From: Aeoliella straminimaris
Lineage (GTDB): Bacteria; Planctomycetota; Planctomycetia; Pirellulales; Lacipirellulaceae
DNA: 64,000 nt
Reading direction: 5' to 3'
Assembly (NCBI RefSeq): GCF_024054565.1
Contig: NZ_JAMXLR010000036.1
Location: 372,001 to 436,000 of the forward strand
Below are positions 1-7,270 of the stretch, piece by piece. Position 1 is the stretch's first letter; the number at the start of each line of letters is the position of its first letter. The notes under the pieces are model-generated. The model saw only the letters and a list, made by a program, of their open reading frames with translations. It was not told the DNA's origin and made no database searches. The position numbers and the translations under genes are program-made.

Positions 1-111
1 GTGACCGAAGACGTGCTGTACCGCGCGTTCGAATGCTCATGTGGCGCCGACAATTGTCGTGGCTACATCGCGGGTCGTAAAGTTGACCAAGTGGCGGCGA
101 ATGTCGCCTAA
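1..111 (+). CDS. SET-domain protein, C-terminal fragment (5' end outside window)
   Basis: Frame 1 is open from the window edge to the TAA ending at 111 and encodes 36 residues. They contain FECSCGADNCRGYI, a close match to the post-SET motif (CxCG...CRG) that binds zinc behind a SET methyltransferase domain. The parent protein is therefore probably a small SET-domain protein-lysine methyltransferase of the kind found in many bacteria. The catalytic SET core lies to the left of the window, so activity cannot be judged. The gene ends 21 bases before a strong hairpin terminator and is convergent with the GNAT gene. Confidence 0.7.
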   Translation: MTEDVLYRAFECSCGADNCRGYIAGRKVDQVAANVA

Positions 112-132
112 CGAGCGTTGATTGAAATCTGG

Positions 133-174
133 CGGCTAAGCCGCGGGCGGCTGCTCGCGGCTTAGCCGTTTTTT
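133..174. terminator. Rho-independent terminator shared by convergent genes
   Basis: A perfect 13-bp inverted repeat (arms 133-145 and 156-168, 10-base loop) is followed by six T at 169-174. It sits right after the SET-domain gene. The stop codon of the opposing GNAT gene (162-164) lies inside the right arm, so the element serves the plus-strand gene and overlaps the 3' end of the minus-strand one. Confidence 0.85.
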
Positions 175-710
175 GTTGCGCCGATCTCCCAACGCCATAC
201 CAGCCCGTCTTCGGGGTCCTGTACCTCGCCCAGCTGCCGAAAGCCACATTTTGTGAGCACCCGCGTTGAAGCGTTGGCCTCGGGCAGCGAATGCGCCCGA
301 ACAGTTTGCACCTCGGGCTGCTGGAGTGCAAACCGCGTGAGTGCCGCGGCTGCCTCGGTAGCGAAACCTTGGTTCTGGAACTCTGGCTCAATTGCGTAGG
401 CAATCTCGACCATGCCAGCGGCGGATGGTGGACCTTTGAACCCACACTGGCCGACGGTCGCACCGGTCTTGCGGTCCGATACATTGAACCCGAGTACCCA
501 GAAGTCTCCATCGCTGGCGGTGTCCAACAGCTTCAGATAGTCGGCCGATACTTGCTCGCGGACACCTGGAGGAAGTGCCAGCACTCGCTGCCGAGTGGCT
601 GCGAGCGACTCGAGAGTGAGCCGGAGTCTTTCAGTATGGATGGTCAGACGGTCCATGGTGATTGGAAGTCGGTGTAGCTTCGGCCAGGTGGTTGCCGGTC
701 GCGTCATCAT
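162..710 (-). CDS. GNAT family N-acetyltransferase (RimJ/RimL type)
   Basis: The 182-aa product has the GNAT layout: the start TERLRLTLES, a central VEIAYAIEPEFQNQGFATEA that carries the acetyl-CoA pyrophosphate loop (Q/NxGxA), and the late segment NASTRVLTKCGF typical of RimJ/RimL-like enzymes. It should transfer acetyl from acetyl-CoA to an amine; the substrate cannot be told. The first ATG is at 710, but the family similarity begins at MDRLTIHTERL, so an ATG at 656 (164 aa) is a good alternative start. Its stop codon is embedded in a terminator stem. Confidence 0.85.
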   Translation of the reverse strand: MMTRPATTWPKLHRLPITMDRLTIHTERLRLTLESLAATRQRVLALPPGVREQVSADYLKLLDTASDGDFWVLGFNVSDRKTGATVGQCGFKGPPSAAGMVEIAYAIEPEFQNQGFATEAAAALTRFALQQPEVQTVRAHSLPEANASTRVLTKCGFRQLGEVQDPEDGLVWRWEIGATKNG

Positions 711-749
711 TTTTCTGGAGCAGATTGCTGTATCCTGCTACCACTTCCT

Positions 750-1235
750 TCACCGTGCAGCGCCCATTGAGGCCCCCAGCAGAGTGCCAAGTATCGCAGA
801 AAGGCCCATGCAAAGAAACGAAACGGCCATCGCTAATTCGAGCGGGGGGACCCCGCCACTCACTCTTCCACTACGATATAATTCATCCTGCTCGAGGACT
901 GCACTAAGCGTGGCACCGGCGGAGATGGCGAAAATAACTGCGACAATTCCCACAACCAAAGCCGTGGATACCAGAGCCCGCCCTTCGAGTTGTTGCAGGA
1001 TCGATGCTACCAGCACGCAAGGCAGCACGCTCGAGCCAACGATCACACCCAACTGCGCCAAATCCAACCAGACGATGTGTTGCCAATCGATGCATGCCAG
1101 CCACCCGCAGATGGGACCGGCCGCCAGCAGTACGATCAATAGCAGCCGAAGCGACCATCGCACGTTATACTCGCGGCGACGACTCGATATCAGGTAGGGA
1201 ATCTGGCCATGTTGATTGGTTTGGTAAGTAGGCAT
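750..1235 (-). CDS. Hypothetical integral membrane protein
   Basis: The 161-aa protein has a polar N-terminus (MPTYQTNQHGQIPYLISSRR) followed by about four hydrophobic segments: LLLIVLLAAGPICGWLA, LGVIVGSSVLPCVLVASI, ALVVGIVAVIFAISAGA and a C-terminal LAMAVSFLCMGLSAILGTLLGA. No catalytic motif is visible and I do not recognise a family. It lies on the same strand as the GNAT gene, 39 bases upstream of it, so the two may be cotranscribed. Confidence 0.65.
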   Translation of the reverse strand: MPTYQTNQHGQIPYLISSRRREYNVRWSLRLLLIVLLAAGPICGWLACIDWQHIVWLDLAQLGVIVGSSVLPCVLVASILQQLEGRALVSTALVVGIVAVIFAISAGATLSAVLEQDELYRSGRVSGGVPPLELAMAVSFLCMGLSAILGTLLGASMGAAR

Positions 1236-1272
1236 AACTCTACTTTCTCGCTTGGTTCTGCTGTAATCTCCC

Positions 1273-1557
1273 TTACAGTTCAGCTCGCGGCGCTATCGCT
1301 TGAAGTATTCCGTAGAACAAGCCAATTCCTGTCGATGCCCACCCACACACGGTCGACATGCCGAGCACCTGATAGAGCGGATGTTTAGAACGTGCGGTGG
1401 ATTGTTCGAACCGCAGCAAGTGACTAAGCATGTGCACGGATGGCACGGACAGCACCGCAAGACGCATTCGGGCCGAAATGGTCGCGGTCGCAATCGATTG
1501 GCAATCGACTGGCGGAAGGTAGACCTGGCTCGACGGTTGGACTTTCTCGTCGGTCAT
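1273..1557 (-). CDS. Hypothetical small protein, possibly membrane-associated
   Basis: The 94-aa ORF starts MTDEKVQPSSQ, is polar for about 25 residues and then has two moderately hydrophobic stretches (RMRLAVLSVPSVHMLSHLL and VCGWASTGIGLFYGILQAI). It lies 38 bases upstream of the membrane protein at 750-1235 on the same strand and may be its operon partner. No homologue is recognised. Two other frames are open over the same stretch, so its reality is uncertain. Confidence 0.4.
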   Translation of the reverse strand: MTDEKVQPSSQVYLPPVDCQSIATATISARMRLAVLSVPSVHMLSHLLRFEQSTARSKHPLYQVLGMSTVCGWASTGIGLFYGILQAIAPRAEL

Positions 1558-1747
1558 GATAAACGCCCCCGTTTACGACCTGAAAGTGAAATAGTGAGTG
1601 CATCGTAACCCTCCCGATCATCCACCGTCAACAAATCGGGCTTTTCGCCATCGCGATTGAGTCTATAATAGTCCTCCAGAGCAACCTAAAGTTCTTTCTC
1701 GCATACGCCCACTCGCGTCGGTTCTTGGGCTTACGACGCACCAAGCT

Positions 1748-2857
1748 GTGAAAAACTCGAAATTGCGGCGGCAAATCGCTTTCGAAGCCGCCCGGCTGAT
1801 GTACGATCGGCAGGAAACCGAGTACTACCGAGCCAAGCAAAAGGCCGCCAGCCGCATCTGCAAAGGCTGGGTGAAACCGGCGGACCTGCCCTCGAATGCC
1901 GAGATTCGCGACGCCATCCAGTCATTTGCGCGACTCTTGGAGGGCGACTCCCGCACCGAGAACCTACAGGCGATGCGCCTGGCAGCCCTGCGAATGATGC
2001 GGCGGCTCTCGGCCTTCCGGCCGCGGCTCATCGGCAGCGTACTCACGGGCCATATTCGCCAGGGATCGGACATCGACCTGCACGTGTTCAGCGATTCGGC
2101 CGAGGCGATCACCCACCTGCTGGACAGCGATGGTCTGAGCTATCAGGTCGAACGTAAGCAAGTCCGCAAGGCTGGGGAGGAGCAGGTCTTTACGCATATC
2201 CACGTGCGGAGCGACTTCTCGTTCGAACTTACCATGTACGCTCCCGAGCAGCACAGCTACGTGTTCAAGAGTTCGATTACCGGCAAAGCAATCGAGAGGG
2301 CGAGCATCGCGCAGCTTGAGCAGTTCCTCGCGGTCGAGTACCCGGACCTCGATATCGAGGCGGCGCTATCCGAGGTTAACGATGGCGTTGACTGTTACCG
2401 GCTGTTCGAGTCGCTGCTGCTGCCACTGGAGGACGTGAAGCAACACGCGCGGTATCACCCCGAGGGCGACGTGTTGTACCACAGCCTGCAGGTGTTCGAT
2501 CACGCCCGAGACGAGATGCCCTACGACGAGGAGTTTCTCACAGCCGCGCTGTTGCACGACGTCGGCAAAGGCATCGACCCGCGAGACCACGTGAATGCCG
2601 GTATCGAGGCGCTTGAGGGATTCATTACCGAGCGGACTGCCTGGCTCATCGAGCATCACATGCATTGCCACCTGATCATCGATGGTTCGCTCGGCGCCAG
2701 GGCGCACCGGCGGCTGCGAGCGTGCGAGTGGTACGAGGAGCTGATTCTGCTGGGCGAGTGCGATCGCGCCGGCCGCCAACGAGGCGTCGAGGCTCCCGAA
2801 CTGGACGAGGCACTCGACTATCTTCGCGACCTCGGGGGCATGTTCGATCCGGATTAG
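1748..2857 (+). CDS. Nucleotidyltransferase-fold/HD-domain protein
   Basis: This 369-aa protein joins two recognisable domains. Residues about 85-180 hold a DNA polymerase beta-like nucleotidyltransferase core: GSVLTGHIRQGSDIDLHVF, with the GS motif and the DxD metal pair. Residues about 235-310 hold an HD phosphohydrolase-like domain, with YHSLQVFDH, LLHDVGKG and the later EHHMH supplying metal-binding His and Asp. The order resembles CCA-adding enzymes with HD domains, but the protein is too divergent to name its substrate. A role in nucleotide or RNA-end metabolism is inference. It precedes the sulfatase by about 110 bases. Confidence 0.8.
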   Translation: MKNSKLRRQIAFEAARLMYDRQETEYYRAKQKAASRICKGWVKPADLPSNAEIRDAIQSFARLLEGDSRTENLQAMRLAALRMMRRLSAFRPRLIGSVLTGHIRQGSDIDLHVFSDSAEAITHLLDSDGLSYQVERKQVRKAGEEQVFTHIHVRSDFSFELTMYAPEQHSYVFKSSITGKAIERASIAQLEQFLAVEYPDLDIEAALSEVNDGVDCYRLFESLLLPLEDVKQHARYHPEGDVLYHSLQVFDHARDEMPYDEEFLTAALLHDVGKGIDPRDHVNAGIEALEGFITERTAWLIEHHMHCHLIIDGSLGARAHRRLRACEWYEELILLGECDRAGRQRGVEAPELDEALDYLRDLGGMFDPD

Positions 2858-2965
2858 TGGATTGAGCAGCTGTAAAATCCGTGTCCCACCTCTTCGGTTT
2901 TGTAGCCCAACCAGGCGGATGTGGTACGATGGACCCGACCCCCATCCCCCTCGCTGAGACCTGCT

Positions 2966-4357
2966 ATGCGATACCCACTGCTCTTTTGCCTCGGGCTTGT
3001 GCTTATCAGCTCCGGTGCCGCCGCGGCTCCCAATGTTTTGTTGATTTGCGTCGACGATTTGAAGCCGACCCTTGGTTGCTATGACGACGAGTTGGCGCAG
3101 ACACCCAATATGGATCGGCTGGCGGCTGGCGGCGTGCTCTTCAAGCGGGCGTACTGCAACCAAGCGGTCTGTGCGCCGTCGCGGAACTCGTTGCTCACGG
3201 GCTTGAGGCCGCAGACGCTTGGCATCTACGACTTGGGCACCTTCTTTCGCAAGTCCGCACCCGATGCGGTGACGTTTCCCCAGTTCTTCAAGCAGCACGG
3301 TTACCGGACTGCGGGCATGGGCAAGATCTACCATCTCGGCCATGGCAACAAGAACGACAAGCGGTCGTGGAGCGAACCATTTGCCAATACGCCGGGGATG
3401 ATCTACAAGGTCTCTTCAGCTACGTCGCCGGACGGCCGACGCGGTCCGGCATTTGAATCAGCCGACGTGCCCGACTCCGATTACACCGCCGGGCAGCTTG
3501 GCGACCTGGCCGTTGATAGGTTGCAGAAACTGAGTACCGAGCGAGACCAACCCTTTTTCCTGGCGGTTGGGTTCCGCCGGCCACATTTGCCATTCAACAG
3601 TCCCCAAAAATACTGGGACCTGTACGATCGCGAGCAGTTTTCCTTGCCCGCACGTCGTACTCCGCCCGATGGAGCGCCGCCATACGCTCGGACGACTTGG
3701 GGCGAGCTTCGCAAATACGGCAACATTCCCAAGCAAGGTCCGATGTCCGATGAACTGCAGCTAGAGTTGATTCACGGCTATTACGCCGCGGTGAGCTACG
3801 TGGATGCGCAGGTTGGTCGGATTCTCGACACGCTACAAGAGACCGATTTGGCCGACGACACGATCATCATTCTGTGGGGCGACCACGGTTGGCACCTGGG
3901 CGACCATGGCATGTGGTGCAAGCATACGAATTACGAGCAGGCCACCCGCATACCGCTGATCGTTGCGGGGCCAGGAGTCGCGAACGGCGTGGCGGCCGAC
4001 TCGTTGGTGGAGACAGTGGACATCTATCCCACCATCTGCGAACTGGCCGGGCTGCCGGCGCCCGAGGGGCTTGATGGCAAGAGCTTCAAGTCGGTGCTGG
4101 AGGATCCGAGTACCGTGGTGCGAGAGTCGGCCGTGCAGGTTTATCCTCGCGGTAAGCGAATCGGCCAAACCGTCCGCACTGCGCGGTACCGACTGGTGGA
4201 GTGGAAGCTTCCGAACGGTTCGGCCGAGTACGAACTATACGATTACCAGGAGGATCCCGACGAAACCGTGAACCTGGCGGCCGAACGCCCGGCCGTGGTG
4301 GCGGAACTCAAGGCGTTGCTCGATGCATTGCCCGCGCCGAAGCGTTTTCGTGGTTAG
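2966..4357 (+). CDS. Secreted sulfatase (iduronate-2-sulfatase/choline-sulfatase-like)
   Basis: The 463-aa product begins with a signal peptide (MRYPLLFCLGLVLISSGAAAA). It then has the sulfatase metal site VDDLKP and the formylglycine motif C69-A-P-S-R73, which shows a Cys-type sulfatase that an FGE-like enzyme would mature. WGDHGWHLGDHGMWCKHTNYE is the second metal and substrate block. It should hydrolyse sulfate esters, probably of sulfated polysaccharides, outside the cytoplasm, as planctomycetes commonly do. The ATG at 2966 is chosen because it directly precedes the signal peptide; an in-frame GTG or ATG further up would add a non-signal extension. Confidence 0.92.
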   Translation: MRYPLLFCLGLVLISSGAAAAPNVLLICVDDLKPTLGCYDDELAQTPNMDRLAAGGVLFKRAYCNQAVCAPSRNSLLTGLRPQTLGIYDLGTFFRKSAPDAVTFPQFFKQHGYRTAGMGKIYHLGHGNKNDKRSWSEPFANTPGMIYKVSSATSPDGRRGPAFESADVPDSDYTAGQLGDLAVDRLQKLSTERDQPFFLAVGFRRPHLPFNSPQKYWDLYDREQFSLPARRTPPDGAPPYARTTWGELRKYGNIPKQGPMSDELQLELIHGYYAAVSYVDAQVGRILDTLQETDLADDTIIILWGDHGWHLGDHGMWCKHTNYEQATRIPLIVAGPGVANGVAADSLVETVDIYPTICELAGLPAPEGLDGKSFKSVLEDPSTVVRESAVQVYPRGKRIGQTVRTARYRLVEWKLPNGSAEYELYDYQEDPDETVNLAAERPAVVAELKALLDALPAPKRFRG

Positions 4358-4368
4358 GGAGACTGACT

Positions 4369-5310
4369 CTAACCGCGACCCACGCGGGCCAGTACCGTCT
4401 CGACGGTCTGACGAAGCACGTTGCCGCTGTTGCGCAGCCCCTGCATTTCCTTAGGCCACAGTTCGACCTCGAACCGGTCAACCACGCCGCATCGGCCAAC
4501 CACCGTTGGTACCGAGAGAGCCACGTTGCGGATGTTGTAGCAACCGTTTTGTACGCTGGAGACCGGCAGCACCTGGCGACTGTCCAGCGCGATGGCCTCG
4601 ATCACGTCCTGAATGGCGATGCCCACGGCGAAGCCAGCGCCGCCCTTGCCGCGGATTACCTCGGCACCGCTACCCTTGGTACGAGTGAAGAGTTGATTCG
4701 CCAGGTTCGGATTCCAGCCGGGGTACTTGTCGATCGACAGGCCCGCGATCGTAGCGCTCGACCAGATCGGCACCATGCTGTCGCCATGCTCACCAAGTAT
4801 CAGGGCCTTCACTTGCGTGGGGGGGGCCTTGAGCTCTTGAGCGATCAGGCTGCGGAAGCGAATCGTGTCGAGCTGCGTGCCGAGACCGATCACCTGCGTG
4901 GCCGGCAGCCCGAGTCGATCGGCCGCCAGGTACGTGAGCACGTCCACAGGGTTTGAGACCACCACGACAATCGCGTCTGGCTTGGGGCCGGCCTGCTTCA
5001 CGGCGTCGAGAATCGTGACGAACAAGTCGACGTTACGGTTGATCAGGTCCAGACGGCTTTCGTCCGGCTTGCGACGCAGCCCCGCGGTGATGCAGATCAC
5101 GTCGCTCGAGGGGATGTGTTCGTAGCCGCCTGAGTTGATCACTTGATCGGCAGTGCTCGGCCCGCCGTGTAGCAGATCGAGCGCCTGCCCCGCCGCCAGG
5201 TCGGCGTTCACGTCCAGCAGACTGATCTCGCGGACGATGCCACCGGTTTGCAGCGCAAACCCGGCACACGATCCTACCAGTCCGCCGCCGCCAATGATGC
5301 TTACTTTCAT
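4369..5310 (-). CDS. Lactate/malate dehydrogenase family enzyme of the BMC locus
   Basis: The 313-aa NAD-dependent 2-hydroxyacid dehydrogenase begins with a Rossmann motif (MKVSIIGGGGLVGS) and has the catalytic LGEHGDSMVPIWSS block. The substrate-specificity loop reads TAGLRRKPDESRLDL. An Arg at that position is usual in malate dehydrogenases, whereas lactate dehydrogenases have Gln. It is the last gene of the BMC operon, 86 bases after the aldolase. An enzyme of this family is part of known planctomycete BMC loci, where it is thought to rebalance NADH or process C3 products. No encapsulation peptide is evident, so it may act in the cytosol. Confidence 0.88.
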   Translation of the reverse strand: MKVSIIGGGGLVGSCAGFALQTGGIVREISLLDVNADLAAGQALDLLHGGPSTADQVINSGGYEHIPSSDVICITAGLRRKPDESRLDLINRNVDLFVTILDAVKQAGPKPDAIVVVVSNPVDVLTYLAADRLGLPATQVIGLGTQLDTIRFRSLIAQELKAPPTQVKALILGEHGDSMVPIWSSATIAGLSIDKYPGWNPNLANQLFTRTKGSGAEVIRGKGGAGFAVGIAIQDVIEAIALDSRQVLPVSSVQNGCYNIRNVALSVPTVVGRCGVVDRFEVELWPKEMQGLRNSGNVLRQTVETVLARVGRG

Positions 5311-5396
5311 GGTTCCACTTTTCTGCGAGCGGGGGCCGTCAGGCCCCTGGCTAGTTGTGTAAGGGGTGAAAGGTCCTCTGTGCCAAATTAGCAGCC

Positions 5397-6269
5397 TTAG
5401 CTCTTTTGCAACGCTTCAAGCACGCGATTGGTAATCAGTTGCACCAGCGCTTCCTGATCGCCACTGGCTGCCGGTGGGGCAGGGGGGATCGCTGCGGCTG
5501 GAGCGGCAGCCATCGCTGGCGGCGCGGGAAAGCCACGCCGCTCGACGCCGGCACCTTCCCAGCTTTCGCGGAAGATGTCGTTGGCGCAGATGTCGCAATT
5601 TTCGAACTCCTTGTGCAGCCTTGGATCGTCGAAGCCCCATTTCTGCTTCAGGTCCAACAACTCCTGCGACTTCTCCTGCGTAAGATACGAAACGTTACCC
5701 ACCTGCTTGGCCAGGATCAAAATGCGGCAGTAAGCGTCGAGAATCTCAGTCCACCAGTAAGCCCGTTCCACGTTTTCGCCATAGCTCACGGTGCCATGGT
5801 TGGCCAGTAGGATGACATTGGTCTGCTGCACGAACGGTAGGATCGTCTCGGCGAATGCCTGGCCGCCGGGGGTCTCGTACTTGGTAATGGGCACGTCGCC
5901 TAAGAACACCTCGACCTCGGGCAGAATGCATTGCGGAATCGGTTCGCGGGCCACGGCGAACGCCGTGGCGTGGGGCGGGTGGCAGTGCACCACGCTCTTC
6001 ACGTCGGGCCGGGCCTTCATGATTTCGATGTGCAGCAGGGCCTCGCTCGAACGTTTCTTGCTGCCAGCGATCTGGTTGCCCTGCATGTCGATCAGGCAGA
6101 TGTCGTCCGGCTTGAGGAACCCCTTCGAATGCATGGTGGGCGTGCACAGCACCTCGTTCTCGCTGACGCGGTAGGTGATGTTGCCATCGTTCGCGGCGGC
6201 GAAGCCCTTCTTGTAGATGCGATCTCCGATCTCGCAGATTTCCTGCTTCATCCGATGGATGTTCATCAT
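5397..6269 (-). CDS. Class II sugar-phosphate aldolase (fuculose/rhamnulose-1-P type) with C-terminal encapsulation peptide
   Basis: The aldolase fold covers residues 1-220: NDGNITYR, HSKGF, HCHPPHATAFA and LANHGTVSYG supply the zinc His residues and phosphate-binding loops of class II aldolases/epimerases. After an Ala/Pro-rich linker (about 245-268) comes a short amphipathic helix, DQEALVQLITNRVLEALQKS, which has the look of a BMC encapsulation peptide. The enzyme would cleave fuculose- or rhamnulose-1-phosphate to DHAP and L-lactaldehyde inside the shell. In planctomycetes this gene is the signature of the fucose/rhamnose BMC. ATG at 6269 or 6266 (MMN) may both serve. Confidence 0.93.
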   Translation of the reverse strand: MMNIHRMKQEICEIGDRIYKKGFAAANDGNITYRVSENEVLCTPTMHSKGFLKPDDICLIDMQGNQIAGSKKRSSEALLHIEIMKARPDVKSVVHCHPPHATAFAVAREPIPQCILPEVEVFLGDVPITKYETPGGQAFAETILPFVQQTNVILLANHGTVSYGENVERAYWWTEILDAYCRILILAKQVGNVSYLTQEKSQELLDLKQKWGFDDPRLHKEFENCDICANDIFRESWEGAGVERRGFPAPPAMAAAPAAAIPPAPPAASGDQEALVQLITNRVLEALQKS

Positions 6270-6341
6270 GGTCTTGCCTTAGTAGGGGGTGTCTGGTTCT
6301 TCTGACTTGCTTGGTGTGGTTTAGGGAGCCGCGATGGGATG

Positions 6342-6392
6342 GTTAGTACGTGAGTAGGTGTCCTGCTTACTCACTTACTCACCAACTCACCT
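6342..6392. repeat. GTGAGTA-rich inverted repeat between BMC genes
   Basis: The left side reads GTACGTGAGTAGGTG (6346-6360) and the right side TTACTCACTTACTCACC. Together they form an imperfect stem of short AGGTGAGT-type units. Similar sequence is found at 6681-6718 and 20062-20122. It looks like a member of a dispersed intergenic repeat family; its function is unknown. Confidence 0.6.
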
Positions 6393-6394
6393 CA

Positions 6395-6673
6395 TCAAAA
6401 CTTTAGCTCATCCAAAAGGGCCGAATTATAGGCGTCCACGGGCTTCATTTCGGGGCGAAATGGCTGCGCCGCCTCACCGCTTTCGCTGATGGCCATCAGC
6501 GAGCCGAGTCCCGCTCCATGCTCGTCCCACACCACCAGTTCTTCACCAGCCGGCTCGGCACCGGTGGTCAGTTCCTCGAGCGTCATCGGCACCGCCAGCC
6601 GCAACGAACCACCGGTGAAGCTCGGATGGCTGCGACTGAGTACCACGTTGCCTATGACTTTCGCGATTCGCAT
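6395..6673 (-). CDS. BMC-P pentameric shell vertex protein (EutN/CcmL family), divergent copy
   Basis: The 92-aa protein begins MRIAKVIGNVVLSRSHPSF, the standard EutN/CcmL first strand, and has the typical small beta-barrel length. Its middle is divergent: instead of the usual D-x-x-G-AG-x-G-D-x-V it has VVWDEHGAGLGSLMAISE. It ends in an unusual tail, RPEMKPVDAYNSALLDELKF. Pentamers of this family cap the twelve vertices of the shell. It is the third of three BMC-P genes in the locus, between the small protein at 6744-7007 and the aldolase. Confidence 0.88.
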   Translation of the reverse strand: MRIAKVIGNVVLSRSHPSFTGGSLRLAVPMTLEELTTGAEPAGEELVVWDEHGAGLGSLMAISESGEAAQPFRPEMKPVDAYNSALLDELKF

Positions 6674-6680
6674 GTTGCTG

Positions 6681-6718
6681 AGGTTAGTAGGTGAGTAAGT
6701 AATTGGGTGAGTAAGTGA
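6681..6718. repeat. Tandem GTGAGTAAGT-type repeat between BMC genes
   Basis: The stretch contains TTAGTAGGTGAGTAAGT followed by GGGTGAGTAAGTGA, two head-to-tail copies of an AGGTGAGTAAGT unit. It belongs to the same family as 6342-6392 and 20062-20122 and lies directly upstream of the BMC-P start. Confidence 0.6.
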
Positions 6719-6743
6719 TGAGAGAATTTCTTGCCAGTCCTGG

Positions 6744-7007
6744 TTACCCTCTCACCAGTTCGATCTTCTTCTCTTTGAGTTCGTCAACGACCGCTGGAGT
6801 CACAATCGCCCGACAGCCGACTTCGACCCGTCCGACGCCGCCGAGTTTTCCTTTGAGCGTCTCCAGCGTTACTAGACGTTCCGGCAGGGTGAGTGTTCCC
6901 GCCGTGGAGGCTGTGGGTGCTGGAACTGCTCCTGACGCGCGAAGTCGACGGACGACCTCGCTTACGATCCATTCAAGTTGTTCGTCGGTGAGTGTCACTT
7001 GTCGCAT
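6744..7007 (-). CDS. Small conserved protein of the BMC locus with encapsulation-peptide-like N-terminus
   Basis: With the ATG at 7007 the product has 87 residues. It begins with an amphipathic helix (TLTDEQLEWIVSEVVRRLRAS), continues through an Ala/Pro/Thr linker and ends in a compact domain (ERLVTLETLKGKLGGVGRVEV...VVDELKEKKIELVRG). That is the layout of a cargo protein with an N-terminal encapsulation peptide, but the folded part has no catalytic motif that I recognise. It overlaps the preceding BMC-P gene by 13 bases, which argues for translational coupling. A start at 7025 is also open but lies deeper in the BMC-P gene. Confidence 0.75.
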   Translation of the reverse strand: MRQVTLTDEQLEWIVSEVVRRLRASGAVPAPTASTAGTLTLPERLVTLETLKGKLGGVGRVEVGCRAIVTPAVVDELKEKKIELVRG

Positions 7008-7258
7008 ATTCCAATCACGGTCCAACGGACCGGTGTCGTATCGCAGTTCAAAGCTTCGCGGGCATTGCGGCCGTCGCTGGTGATCATGATCTCGTCACCC
7101 GTGCCAGCACCGCAGCACGTGTCGATGGCCAGCAGAGGATGGCCGTCGGGAGTGGTGCCGTCGGGACCGTACGGCTGCACCACCAGCATTCGTGCGCCAG
7201 CAAGCGACGAATGCTTCACGGTGGAAGTAGCAGTTCCAACAACGGAGGCCTTGAGCAT
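6995..7258 (-). CDS. BMC-P pentameric shell vertex protein (EutN/CcmL family)
   Basis: This 87-aa protein has the canonical EutN/CcmL pattern: first strand MLKASVVGTATSTVKHSSLAG, LLVVQPYG-like second block (ARMLVVQPYG), the pore-side loop AIDTCCGAGTGDEIMI and the last strand VRWTVIGICDK. It should form pentamers at the shell vertices. It sits 12 bases downstream of the aldehyde dehydrogenase gene and overlaps the next gene by 13 bases. Known planctomycete BMC loci likewise carry three such proteins. Confidence 0.93.
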   Translation of the reverse strand: MLKASVVGTATSTVKHSSLAGARMLVVQPYGPDGTTPDGHPLLAIDTCCGAGTGDEIMITSDGRNAREALNCDTTPVRWTVIGICDK

Positions 7259-7270
7259 TGGTGTTTGTTC

